Source: Natronomonas moolapensis 8.8.11 (lineage in GTDB: Archaea > Halobacteriota > Halobacteria > Halobacteriales > Haloarculaceae). From it: a DNA stretch of 64,000 nt. Location: contig NC_020388.1 in assembly GCF_000591055.1 (NCBI RefSeq), positions 1,054,001-1,118,000 on the forward strand. The letters run 5' to 3'. Numbering within the stretch: the first letter of the stretch is position 1; each line of letters opens with the position of its first letter. Both the position numbers and the translations under genes were made by a program. Below, piece by piece: positions 18,226 to 26,419 of the stretch. Below the pieces are notes generated by a model. The model was not told the DNA's origin and searched no databases. It saw nothing but the letters and a program-made list of their open reading frames with translations.

Positions 18226-19449
18226 ATGGAGACGGGCAGCGATACGATTCCGGTGACGATCCTCTCGGGCAGTCTCGGAGCCGGCAAGACGACGCTTTTG
18301 AACCACCTGTTGGCCGAGGCCGACCGCCGCATCGCCGTCCTCGTCAACGACATGGGCGAGGTCAACGTCGACGCGGAGCTCGTCGCGGAGGGCTCCGAGT
18401 TGGACGTCGACGACGGCGTCGCCGAACTCTCGAACGGCTGTATCTGTTGTGAGCTACAGGACGACCTCGAGACGGCGGTCGTCCGGCTCGCCAGGGACCG
18501 CCCCTTCGAGCACCTCGTCGTGGAGGCCTCCGGCATCTCCGAGCCCGCGCCGATCGCCCGGCTGTTCACGACCGAATCCCGCGTCGCCGCGCGCTACGAC
18601 GTCGACTGTCTCGTCTGCGTGCTCGATATGCCGTACTTCCTCGAGACGTTCTCCGGTGGCGACGTCGAACGCCGCGGCGACCCCGGCGACCGGCCCCTCT
18701 CGGACCTCCTCGTCGAGCAGATCGAAACCGCGAACGTCGTGCTGTTGAACAAGGCCGACCGCTGCAGCGGGTCGGACCTCAATCGCGCGCGCGAACTCGT
18801 CTCCGGGCTCCAACCCGACGCCGAGACGGTCCCGACGGAGTTCTCCGCGGTCGATCCCGATCGGCTGCTCGGGACCGGGCTGTTCGACCGCGACCGGATG
18901 CGGTCGCTGCCGGCCTGGAAGCGGCTGCTGGACGACGCGGACGGGGCGGAGGCCGACCATCCCGAACACAGCCACGACGGCCACGGCGATCACGTCGGCG
19001 AGCACGCCCACCCCGACGAGGTGTACGGCGTCACCTCTTTTACGTACCGACGGCGGCGGCCGTTCCACCCCGAGCGCGCCGCGGCAGTGTTCGAGGAGTT
19101 ACCGCCGTCGGTCGTCCGAGCGAAGGGAACGGTATGGATCGCCGGCAGCGACCTCCGGATCACGCTGAGCGTCGCGGGTCCGTCGGTGCGCGCGACGGCG
19201 CAGGGGCCGTGGATCGCCTCCCTCCCCGAGGTCGAACGGGAGATGTACCGCTCGAACCGCCCGGAGCTCCCCTGGGACGACGAGTACGGCGACCGCCGCA
19301 TCGAGTTGGTCTTCATCGGGACCGACTACGACCGAGCGGAACTGGAGACAGCGCTCGATGAGGCGTTGGTCGACCCCGGCAGCGACGTCCCGGCGGCCGG
19401 TGGGGCGTTCCCCGACGAGGCGGGCGCGGAGACGGTTCTGAGGGAGTAA
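18226..19449 (+). CDS. CobW/COG0523 GTP-binding metallochaperone
   Basis: This 407-residue G3E GTPase has a P-loop GSLGAGKTT (residues 15-23), the metal-binding GCICC (71-75), the SEPAP switch segment and NKAD (175-178). The CobW C-terminal domain follows a linker with seven histidines between residues 245 and 262. COG0523 proteins insert metals, often zinc or cobalt, into target proteins. The histidine-rich loop favours zinc, nickel or cobalt handling. A 70-residue zinc-ribbon protein is encoded convergently just downstream. Confidence 0.9.
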   Translation: METGSDTIPVTILSGSLGAGKTTLLNHLLAEADRRIAVLVNDMGEVNVDAELVAEGSELDVDDGVAELSNGCICCELQDDLETAVVRLARDRPFEHLVVEASGISEPAPIARLFTTESRVAARYDVDCLVCVLDMPYFLETFSGGDVERRGDPGDRPLSDLLVEQIETANVVLLNKADRCSGSDLNRARELVSGLQPDAETVPTEFSAVDPDRLLGTGLFDRDRMRSLPAWKRLLDDADGAEADHPEHSHDGHGDHVGEHAHPDEVYGVTSFTYRRRRPFHPERAAAVFEELPPSVVRAKGTVWIAGSDLRITLSVAGPSVRATAQGPWIASLPEVEREMYRSNRPELPWDDEYGDRRIELVFIGTDYDRAELETALDEALVDPGSDVPAAGGAFPDEAGAETVLRE

Positions 19450-19455
19450 CCCGGA

Positions 19456-19668
19456 TCAGCAGGCACAGTCCCGCCCGGAGGCGCGCTCGAAGCGCATCGC
19501 CTCCCCGCAGTCCGGACAGGTGACCGTCGCGTCCGGTTCGACGTCGAGTTCGACGTCCCGGATGCGAACGTCGCAGTCGTCACACCAGTACGCGCCCTTC
19601 GAGCCGTCGTCGGGGCGGCCCTTCGGGGACGAGGCGAGCGCCTCCTTCACGCTGTCGATGAACCCCAT
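19456..19668 (-). CDS. Small double-CxxC zinc-ribbon protein
   Basis: This protein of about 70 residues carries WCDDC and TCPDC pairs, a typical four-cysteine zinc ribbon, plus a terminal CAC tail. Haloarchaea encode many such small zinc-finger proteins, mostly of unknown role. The start is the ATG at 19668. It ends 6 bp from the CobW gene on the opposite strand; both may concern metal binding, but the arrangement is convergent and proves nothing. Confidence 0.75.
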   Translation of the reverse strand: MGFIDSVKEALASSPKGRPDDGSKGAYWCDDCDVRIRDVELDVEPDATVTCPDCGEAMRFERASGRDCAC

Positions 19669-19829
19669 ACGCCGGTTTTCGGAGCGACCTATACAACGTC
19701 TGCGTGGGTGTGTGGCGCCGACGCACACCGGTCGGGACGGCGGAGCCCCCATAGCCCGCCGGGCCGACCGTATCACTCCGCCGAGGCGAGCCGATCGAGC
19801 GCCCGTTATACACTAACGATCGCAAGTGA

Positions 19830-20261
19830 TTACACATCGATCGCACTGCCGTCGTGCGGTCGAGTGTGCAGTGTCTTCCGATCGCTACTACAGTTCGCCC
19901 GCGCGCGCGTCCAGGCGGCAACCCGGTCGACGAACGGCAACGGGACACCGAGCGACACCGCAGAGCGCATCGAGACGTGCGAGCCCTCGTCCTCGGGGGC
20001 GGCGGTGAGCCACGTCTCCATCGGCTCGAACGGCCCGTCAGCGCCGGCCTGGGTGTAGCAGGTCCCGTTCTCGATGGGTTCGAAGCGCAACTCGAAGGCC
20101 AGTCCCGGACCGGAGACGGTCAGAAGCGTCCCGGCGTCCGTCTCCGTCGTCGAGTCGACGGAGAAACTCCCCTCGTACTCGACGATCCGAGCGGGACCGA
20201 GCAGCGCGTCGAGTTCCCGGGGTCGCGTCCGGACGAAGCGGGTCCGTTCGACCTCGCGCAT
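19830..20261 (-). CDS. SRPBCC-fold protein
   Basis: This protein of about 143 residues has the strand order of the START/SRPBCC ligand-binding fold: MREVERTRFVRTRPRELDAL, then VEYEGSFSVDSTTETDAGTLLTV, FELRFEPIENGTCYTQ and GPFEPMETWLTAAPEDEGS. These proteins bind hydrophobic ligands. The ligand is unknown. The start is fixed by a TATA element at 20285-20293, 24 nt upstream. Confidence 0.65.
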   Translation of the reverse strand: MREVERTRFVRTRPRELDALLGPARIVEYEGSFSVDSTTETDAGTLLTVSGPGLAFELRFEPIENGTCYTQAGADGPFEPMETWLTAAPEDEGSHVSMRSAVSLGVPLPFVDRVAAWTRARANCSSDRKTLHTRPHDGSAIDV

Positions 20262-20284
20262 ACGGCCGCGCTGTGTCGGTCGAT

Positions 20285-20293
20285 TATATAAAT
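20285..20293 (-). promoter_or_regulatory. TATA box of the SRPBCC gene
   Basis: TATATAAAT, read as ATTTATATA on the minus strand, is 24 nt before the ATG at 20261, consistent with a leaderless transcript. Confidence 0.6.
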
Positions 20294-20324
20294 CAGCCGC
20301 CACGTCGACGCCGCCAGAGGCGGC

Positions 20325-20636
20325 TCACAACAGCAACGGGAGGGTCGCCCCTGCCACGACGACGGCGAACACGAGCGCCCCGTAGAGCAGCTGTTCGGCC
20401 CGCAACGCAACCGACGTCTCTTCCGGCGGCCGGCCGTTCCACACCTGGCGATGGAACGCGAGCGCGGCGGCGAGGAGAAACGCCATCCCGGAGGCGGCGA
20501 GTGCGGTCGGGAGCGACAGCCCGAACGCCAGCCCATAGAGCGGGCCGAACGAGAACGACAACATGAACGCCAGCCCGCTGACGACGACGAACGGAACTGG
20601 ATCGGCCGACACGCCGTGTCGGTTCCGGAGGGGCAT
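20325..20636 (-). CDS. Small membrane protein, about three to four TM helices
   Basis: This 103-residue protein is mostly hydrophobic: PFVVVSGLAFMLSFSFGPLY, LPTALAASGMAFLLAAALAF and LLYGALVFAVVVAGATLPLLL (core ALVFAVVVAGATLPLLL) are likely transmembrane segments. The charged loop HRQVWNGRPPEETSVALRAE lies between them. I do not recognise the family. A small membrane protein on the opposite strand starts 51 bp away (20687). Confidence 0.65.
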   Translation of the reverse strand: MPLRNRHGVSADPVPFVVVSGLAFMLSFSFGPLYGLAFGLSLPTALAASGMAFLLAAALAFHRQVWNGRPPEETSVALRAEQLLYGALVFAVVVAGATLPLLL

Positions 20637-20686
20637 ACGTGAAAGTCGGTCGATACAAAAATAAACACTCCGCTGCAGGGGGGCGT

Positions 20687-20905
20687 ATGGACGACGGCGA
20701 AGCCGACGGGTTCGAGGCGGGGGCTTCCGGGTCGCGGGGTGACCCTCGCGTGTTGCTTGCGTTGAACGCGGCACTGTCGGCCTCGTTCGGGGCGACGGTC
20801 GTCTGGGGGCTGTCGATGCTGGACGCGGCCGAACTGTCAGTTATAAACGTCGCCACCGCGACGATCGTTCTCTTTTCGTTGACGTATCTCGTGGCGATGC
20901 GTTGA
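20687..20905 (+). CDS. Small membrane protein (72 aa), two TM helices
   Basis: An acidic N-terminus of about 20 residues precedes two hydrophobic helices, LLALNAALSASFGATVVWGL and ELSVINVATATIVLFSLTYL. No named family is recognised. It diverges from another small membrane protein gene, and the shared AT-rich spacer (20640-20670, with ATACAAAAATAAAC) can supply promoters for both. Coding support is codon bias and helix pattern only. Confidence 0.6.
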   Translation: MDDGEADGFEAGASGSRGDPRVLLALNAALSASFGATVVWGLSMLDAAELSVINVATATIVLFSLTYLVAMR

Positions 20906-20944
20906 GCCGGCCCGGAACGCGACGTGACGCCGGGTGTCGATCGG

Positions 20945-21154
20945 CTACCGACCGTACGTGAGCCGGCGGACGGCGTCGTTCAGCCGGCTGCCGACTCCGG
21001 ACAGCCAGACGGCCGGCGAGACGCGGCGAAACTCCGACTCGTCGACCTCGATCCGCTCGTCGCCGAAGGGGTCGTGTTCGGCCTCCTCGACGGCGGCGTC
21101 GACGACCGTCGTCATCGAACATCGCCCGCAGGCCTCCGTCTTGTCGCCACTCAT
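20945..21154 (-). CDS. Small haloarchaeal protein with a CxxC pair (69 aa)
   Basis: The peptide starts MSGDKTEACGRCSMTTVVDAA and has a single CxxC followed by an acidic centre and a basic tail. The start at 21154 is favoured because TTTAAATA lies about 25 nt upstream on the minus strand (around 21178-21185); the longer frame would cross that promoter. No family is recognised. Confidence 0.55.
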   Translation of the reverse strand: MSGDKTEACGRCSMTTVVDAAVEEAEHDPFGDERIEVDESEFRRVSPAVWLSGVGSRLNDAVRRLTYGR

Positions 21155-21377
21155 ACCGTCGGATACGGCGAGGATGTATTTAAATCCTCGAACCATCGTG
21201 CGCCGAGCACGCACACCCGTGGGAACCGAACGGAGACAAGACGCCGGACGCAGGACCGGGGCGTCGCTCCCGGACCTGGACCCGGACCGCCGACGGCTAT
21301 TTGCGGGCCGCCGTCCTACCGCGGCGTATGATCGACCGAATCACCCCTGAGGTGTCCGCCTACCGCGGACGGGTCCG

Positions 21378-22061
21378 ATGAGCGACGCGGACGGAACCGA
21401 ACGGGCTGGCAGCGACGCGGACGGGTCGTCGGCCGACGCGTACGACTCCGAGCGCGCCGCCGCCGAGGCCGCGGCCGAACTTCCCGAGGAGATCCGCGAG
21501 GCCGTCCCGGACTGGGACGACGAGTATCTCGACCGGGTCAGCGATCGGCTGCTGTACAACTACGATCTCGAGCGCGACCGTCCGGTCCACGGCGAGCGCT
21601 GGGAGATGTACGGCGAGATGCGCGTCCGCAATCAAAAACAGTTCTTTCACCCGGCGTTGAGCTACGCCGACCACGAGGCCGAGGAGTATCTCTTCGTCCG
21701 CCGCGAGCGACGTCCGACCGTCGACGAACTGCGCCGCCTCGTCGAGACGGGCCACGAGGTCGCCGACGAACGGATCGTCGCCGACGAGGAGCACTTCGGG
21801 ACGGACGTCTCGTTCGTCCTCGTCTGTGCGGCACTGTCCGACGACGTCGCCGGGTTCGTCTCGGGGTTTCGCGAGCGCGAACTGTTGAAGTTCGGCTACT
21901 ACGGCCACTACGACGTGAACCTCGTCGTCGTCGTCCCCGAGGAGCAACGACTCGTCGCGAGCGAGGCCGCCGACGTCGCGGAGGCGTTCCGGCTCTGGGA
22001 GGACGTCTCCGAGCCCGAGGAGGGGCTGCTCTCGCGGTTCGCGAGGCGCTTTTGGAAGTGA
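21378..22061 (+). CDS. Hypothetical haloarchaeal protein (227 aa)
   Basis: This soluble acidic protein has a disordered N-terminus (about 45 residues of Ala, Asp, Glu and Ser). A mixed alpha/beta domain then begins with PDWDDEYLDRVSDRLLYNYDL. The core strands DVSFVLVCAALSDDVAGFVS and YGHYDVNLVVVVPEEQRLVAS suggest a Rossmann-like or sensor fold, but I recognise no motif. There is no membrane segment. It is convergent with cstA. Confidence 0.6.
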   Translation: MSDADGTERAGSDADGSSADAYDSERAAAEAAAELPEEIREAVPDWDDEYLDRVSDRLLYNYDLERDRPVHGERWEMYGEMRVRNQKQFFHPALSYADHEAEEYLFVRRERRPTVDELRRLVETGHEVADERIVADEEHFGTDVSFVLVCAALSDDVAGFVSGFRERELLKFGYYGHYDVNLVVVVPEEQRLVASEAADVAEAFRLWEDVSEPEEGLLSRFARRFWK

Positions 22062-22100
22062 GCGATGAAAAACTGAGCTCCGCGAACGACCCCGAATCGC

Positions 22101-23945
22101 TCAGTCGTCGCCCGGTTCGGCTACGGGCGTCTCGGGGCCACCGCGTGCCTCGGTGATGTTTCGGTAGCCGAGCCGGACTAACGCGAGTGCGAGCACGATC
22201 AACACGATCGCGAGCGCCGCCTGAACGGCCGAGGAGACCGCTGCACCGGTCGTTTCGGCCCCACCCTGGATCAGGTTCAAGAAGATGTTCTCATAGAAGG
22301 CCAGCCACGACAGCCCGAGGACGGTGATCGTCACCATGATCGCCATCGGGACGCCGGTCGAGACGAGTTGTTTCGTTTCGTCCCAGTTGGCCAGCCAGAC
22401 CGTCGCGGTGAGGAGCGCAAGCGCCGCGAGCAGCTGGTTCGCGCCGCCGAACAGTCCCCACAGGACCACCCACTGCCCGGAGATGACCATCAGGTACGCC
22501 GGGACGATCTGGATGAGGGGGTTGGTGTATCGCCCGCGGGCGATCGATCCGATGTCGGCGTTCAACCCGGTGTCGGTCCGGCCGGGCGTCGTGCCGACGA
22601 TCTCCTCCATCATGTACCGTCCGAGCCGGACGGCGGTGTCAGTCGAGGTGAGCAGGAAGCTCACGAGCACGAGCGCCATGAACACCGAGCCGACCGCCTC
22701 GGGAACGCCGAGACTCGTCAGGATGACACCGCCGCCCGAAGCGAAGTTCGGAAGCGCGGCGCCGATCCCGCCATCGGGGGACGCAAACCCCCACACCGCA
22801 AGCGTCGAGAGCGCGACCGCGGCGAGGAGCCCCTCGCCGAGCATCCCGCCGTAGCCGATCAGGCGGGCGTCGGTCTCCTTGTTGAGCTGTTTCGCCGTGG
22901 TCCCCGAGGAGACCAGCGAGTGGAACCCACTTATCGTCCCGCAGGCGATGGTGATGAAAAGCAGCGGGAACAACGGTAGGAACACCGCGTCGACCCCCCA
23001 GAACCCTTCGAAGGCGCTGATGGAGGAGTCGATGACGAGCGGCTCCGAGGCGGTCCCCAGAAGCGTCCCGACGATGATCGCGAGTGCCGCCCCGCCGACG
23101 CCCGTGTACAGCAGGAACGACGAGAGGTAATCCCGGGGCTGGAGCAACACCCACACGGGAAGCGCACTCGCGATCCCCCCGTAGATCATGACGACCGGGA
23201 TCCACGCCGCGGTGTTGCCGCCCAGTGCGGCCGCACCGGGCACCCACGAGCCCGCGCCGCTCAACAGGACGATCGTCCCTTCGGGGTGGCTCCCCTCGGC
23301 GAGTTCGAACAGCGCCAGCGGGTACTGCAGTCCGACCCAGACCGCCGCGAAGATGCCGGCGACGAACACGACTGTCCCGGGAATGAACGGTCCGTTGAGC
23401 TGGTAGAGGTACACCCCGAAGACGAGCGCCAACACGACGTAGAGGAACGACGCGGTCACGACCTGCGGGAAGGCGTTGAAGACGATGCCGACGACCAACG
23501 CGAACACCGCCACGACGAGGATGATCGTCAAGAACGCGAACCAAAGCAGCATGTTCTTGCCCCCTTCCCCGACGTACTGCCCGATGATGTACCCGATCGA
23601 TTTGCCCTCGTGTCGGAGCGACCCCGACAGCGAAACGAAGTCGTGGACCGCGCCCATGAGCGGGTTCCCGATCGCGATCCAAAGCAGCGCGGGGACCCAC
23701 CCCCAGACGGCGCCGGCCGTGATCGGCCCGACGATCGGCGCCCCGCCGGCGATGCTCGAGAAGTGATGCCCGAGCAACACCGGTTTTTTTGAGGGGACGT
23801 ACTCCTGTCCGTCCTCGTATTTATGTGCGGGCGTGTTCCGATCTTCCTCAAGGTCGACGAACCGGGCGAGATACCGCGAGTACCCGACGTATCCCACCGT
23901 GAACGTCGCCAATACCGCCGCCACGATCCATATTACTTGTGTCAT
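22101..23945 (-). CDS. cstA: Carbon starvation protein CstA, peptide/pyruvate transporter family
   Basis: This 614-residue integral membrane protein has many transmembrane helices. The CstA signature KPVLLGHHFSSIAGGAPIVG is followed by PITAGAVWGWVPALLWI near the N-terminus. Known family members import peptides or pyruvate under carbon limitation. The ATG at 23945 is chosen; a start six codons upstream is less likely. It is not in an operon. The upstream spacer to 24212 (267 bp) holds no gene. Confidence 0.92.
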   Translation of the reverse strand: MTQVIWIVAAVLATFTVGYVGYSRYLARFVDLEEDRNTPAHKYEDGQEYVPSKKPVLLGHHFSSIAGGAPIVGPITAGAVWGWVPALLWIAIGNPLMGAVHDFVSLSGSLRHEGKSIGYIIGQYVGEGGKNMLLWFAFLTIILVVAVFALVVGIVFNAFPQVVTASFLYVVLALVFGVYLYQLNGPFIPGTVVFVAGIFAAVWVGLQYPLALFELAEGSHPEGTIVLLSGAGSWVPGAAALGGNTAAWIPVVMIYGGIASALPVWVLLQPRDYLSSFLLYTGVGGAALAIIVGTLLGTASEPLVIDSSISAFEGFWGVDAVFLPLFPLLFITIACGTISGFHSLVSSGTTAKQLNKETDARLIGYGGMLGEGLLAAVALSTLAVWGFASPDGGIGAALPNFASGGGVILTSLGVPEAVGSVFMALVLVSFLLTSTDTAVRLGRYMMEEIVGTTPGRTDTGLNADIGSIARGRYTNPLIQIVPAYLMVISGQWVVLWGLFGGANQLLAALALLTATVWLANWDETKQLVSTGVPMAIMVTITVLGLSWLAFYENIFLNLIQGGAETTGAAVSSAVQAALAIVLIVLALALVRLGYRNITEARGGPETPVAEPGDD

Positions 23946-24182
23946 GAGCGAACTCAACCACATCCACGGGGATCAACGTCTTAAAACCACAGAAAGAGCC
24001 ACCATTTATTGGTAATAGCCGTCATCGCCTGTATGTATTAATATGTCTAACATACACTGCTTCGAGAATACGAACGACCGAATATACGGCTGACACTGCT
24101 GTGAACGAACACCCCCGCGTCGCTGCGGGGCGAATCGACGAATCGCGTCGGGCGGTCCCTCCCGTTCCGCTCCGGGCGAGCG

Positions 24183-24191
24183 TTTATATAT
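24183..24191 (+). promoter_or_regulatory. TATA box of the orphan Cas4-like gene
   Basis: TTTATATAT lies 22-30 nt before ATG 24213, the spacing expected for an archaeal leaderless promoter. Confidence 0.6.
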
Positions 24192-24212
24192 CGGTACGGG
24201 GGCAACCCCTCT

Positions 24213-24866
24213 ATGCAGGCGTTCACCGACCTCGCGACCGCGACGTACTGCCCGCGTAAACTCTACTACAGGCGGACCCACGACGATCGCGGCCCGCCCG
24301 AGTCGGTCGCGGCGATCCGGAATCTCGCCTTCCGGTACGGCGAGTTGCTCGATGCCGACACCGATCTCCGGGCGGAACCGATCGCGACCACGCCGACGGC
24401 GTACCGGTCGGCGCTCGGGTCCGCGAAGGCCCGTCTGGACCGCTGGGCCGAACTGGTCGATCCCCCGGAGACGCGGGTCTTCCTCCGCGGCAAGGACGCC
24501 CACGGGATCGCCCACAAGTGTCTGTCCGACCCTCCCGCGCCAGTCATCGTCTCACCGGGGGAACCGCCGGAGCGGGGCGTCTGGGAGCCACAGGGCGTCC
24601 GAGCGACCGCTGCGGCGAAGGCGCTCGCGTGGGAACTCGAGACGCCGGTCGAGCGGGCCTACCTCGAGTACCCGGCCCACGGCGTCGTCCGGGTAGTCCG
24701 GATGACGACGCGCCGGAAGGCCACCTACCGGAAGGCGCTCCGGACGGCCGAAGCCATCGACGGGCCGCCGCCGCGACTGCGGAACGACGCCCGGTGTGAG
24801 AGCTGTGAGTACCGCGAGGAGTGCGGGACGCGGACCCGGTCGCTCAGATCGCTGCTATCGCGGTGA
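24213..24866 (+). CDS. Orphan Cas4-like Fe-S protein, catalytic motif not evident
   Basis: This 217-residue protein has the cysteine frame of Cas4/AddB-type nucleases: Cys13 in TYCPRKLYYRR and a C-terminal CESCEYREEC cluster, together four cysteines that could hold a [4Fe-4S] cluster. Active Cas4 has G-x2-D and E-x-K motifs. Here the equivalent region reads RGKDAHGIAHKC and APVIVSPGEPP, with no E-x-K, so nuclease activity is doubtful. No CRISPR array or other cas gene is in the window. Its 3' end overlaps the convergent Sua5 gene by 12 bp. Confidence 0.7.
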   Translation: MQAFTDLATATYCPRKLYYRRTHDDRGPPESVAAIRNLAFRYGELLDADTDLRAEPIATTPTAYRSALGSAKARLDRWAELVDPPETRVFLRGKDAHGIAHKCLSDPPAPVIVSPGEPPERGVWEPQGVRATAAAKALAWELETPVERAYLEYPAHGVVRVVRMTTRRKATYRKALRTAEAIDGPPPRLRNDARCESCEYREECGTRTRSLRSLLSR

Positions 24867-25448
24867 GGCCTCGGCCAGCCACGCCTCGATCTCGTCGGCG
24901 AGTTCGCCGCGGCGGACGATCCGACCCGCCGAGACGTCCACGACGGTGCTTTCGGTCCCGGGCGTCTCGCCGCCGTCGAGTACCGTCGCCCGCTCGCGGA
25001 TCGCGGCGTCGATTTCGTCGACGCGGCGGGCGCTCGGTTCGCCGGAGCGGTTCGCGCTGGTGGCGGTGATCGGCCCCGTCCGTCTGGCGAGCGCGCGCGC
25101 AGTATCGTGATCCGGAAGCCGAATCCCGACGCGGTCGCCCCCGTCGACGAGGACGTCGGGGACGCGCTCGGTTCGCTCGACGAGCACCGTTACCGGACCG
25201 GGGAGGAACCGCTCGCAGAAGCGCCGCTCGCGCTCGGTCATCCGGGCGTAGTCGGCAGCAGCGGCCAGCTCCGGCAGCGCCATCGAGAGCGGCTTGTGCC
25301 GCGATCGGCCTTTCGCCTCGAAGACCCGTTCTATCGCCTCCGGATCGAGCGCGTCGACCCCGAGGCCGTACACCGTCTCCGTCGGATACACGACGAGATC
25401 ACCCCGGCGGATCGCCGCCACGGCGTCGGTGAGGTCCGGATCGCTCAC
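24855..25448 (-). CDS. L-threonylcarbamoyladenylate synthase (Sua5/YrdC)
   Basis: This protein of about 197 residues makes threonylcarbamoyl-AMP from threonine, bicarbonate and ATP for tRNA t6A modification. It has the family segments VYPTETVYGLGVDAL, EAKGRSRHKPLSM, FLPGPVTVLVE, VGIRLPDH and ITATSANRSGEPS. The GTG start at 25448 overlaps the stop of the upstream redoxin gene, marking a three-gene operon. Length fits the YrdC-only form. The KEOPS subunit Pcc1, which acts in the same pathway, is encoded at 43343. Confidence 0.92.
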   Translation of the reverse strand: MSDPDLTDAVAAIRRGDLVVYPTETVYGLGVDALDPEAIERVFEAKGRSRHKPLSMALPELAAAADYARMTERERRFCERFLPGPVTVLVERTERVPDVLVDGGDRVGIRLPDHDTARALARRTGPITATSANRSGEPSARRVDEIDAAIRERATVLDGGETPGTESTVVDVSAGRIVRRGELADEIEAWLAEASPR

Positions 25449-25960
25449 AGCTCCTCGATCGCGGCCTCGATCTCGTCGTACGGCGGGAACTCGGGCCACT
25501 CTGTGGCCACCCACCCCGTCTCGATCGTCCGGTCGCCGTCGAGGACGAAGACGGCGGGTCTGGGCTCCTCGATGCCGCTCATCCCGTCGAGTCCGTGGGC
25601 GATGCCGTACGCCTCGCCGACGCCGTTGGCGGGATCGGAGAACAGCCGGAACGCCTCGAGATCCCACTCCGATAGGAACCTGGCGTGCTCGTAGGGCGTC
25701 GAGATCGAGATCCCGACGATCTCGGCGTCGTATCCGTCCCACCCCCGGTCGCGGATCTCCTGCCAGATGTACGTCGACGGGAAGTCGCCGTCCATCGGGT
25801 GGAAGACGAGCACGACGGGGCCGTCCGCCGTCAACTCCGACAGCGAGACGTCCTCCCAGTACTCGTGGTCGACGAGCGGGCGCGTGAAGTCGGGCGCGGT
25901 CTCGCCGATTTCGGGGTGATCAGCACGCCCGAGTTCCGTCACCTCGAAGCCGAGATTCAT
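25445..25960 (-). CDS. Peroxiredoxin-like (AhpC/TSA fold) without peroxidatic Cys
   Basis: This 171-residue thioredoxin-fold protein has APDFTRPLVDHEYWEDVSLSEL followed by VVLVFHPMDGDFPSTYIW (core VLVFHPMDGDFPSTYIW). In peroxiredoxins this loop carries the peroxidatic cysteine in P-x3-T/S-x2-C. Here the position is occupied by STYIW, and the whole protein has no cysteine. It cannot act as a classical thiol peroxidase. It overlaps the glutaredoxin upstream and Sua5 downstream by 4 bp each, so the three are co-translated. Confidence 0.8.
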   Translation of the reverse strand: MNLGFEVTELGRADHPEIGETAPDFTRPLVDHEYWEDVSLSELTADGPVVLVFHPMDGDFPSTYIWQEIRDRGWDGYDAEIVGISISTPYEHARFLSEWDLEAFRLFSDPANGVGEAYGIAHGLDGMSGIEEPRPAVFVLDGDRTIETGWVATEWPEFPPYDEIEAAIEEL

Positions 25961-26268
25961 TCGGCATCACCGCCCGCCGAAGCGCTCGCGGGGGCCGACG
26001 CCGGATCGAGGCCGCCATCGTAGGTGGTCTCGAGGTACTGTACGATGTTCGCGCTCTCGCTCATCGTAACGCCCGTCCGGTCGTCGACGATCGCGGGGAC
26101 TGTCCGGGAACCGGTCAGTCGCTTGACCGCGTCGCGTCGGGAGTGGCGGGCCTCGACGAACCGCGATCGGTACGGGATCCCGAGATCGTCCAACACGCGG
26201 ACGACGCGCTCACAGAACGGGCACGCCTGTAGTCGGTACAGCGTGATCGCTGTCTCCGAGTCGGTCAT
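25957..26268 (-). CDS. Glutaredoxin-like / GST N-terminal domain protein
   Basis: This protein of about 103 residues has a thioredoxin-fold redox domain with the dithiol motif CPFC in LYRLQACPFCERVVRVLDDL, then the TVPAIVDDRTG cis-proline strand and MSESANIVQYLE. It is first in the operon Grx / redoxin / Sua5. The tail after LETTYDGG is Ala/Ser-rich and flexible. An ATG two codons upstream (26274) is equally possible. It probably reduces disulfides or glutathione-like mixed disulfides, using gamma-glutamylcysteine in haloarchaea. Confidence 0.87.
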   Translation of the reverse strand: MTDSETAITLYRLQACPFCERVVRVLDDLGIPYRSRFVEARHSRRDAVKRLTGSRTVPAIVDDRTGVTMSESANIVQYLETTYDGGLDPASAPASASAGGDAE

Positions 26269-26419
26269 ACGCATCCGTTCGGCCGGCAGTCGTCTAAGTG
26301 TATCGCCGACCGGGAGCGCACTCGCGCCCGGCGTCACGTCGCCCGGCCCCGGACCCCCGCTCGCAACCGCACCCCATAGCAAGCCTTAATCACACCCCGG
26401 ATCAAACCCGCACGTCTAT

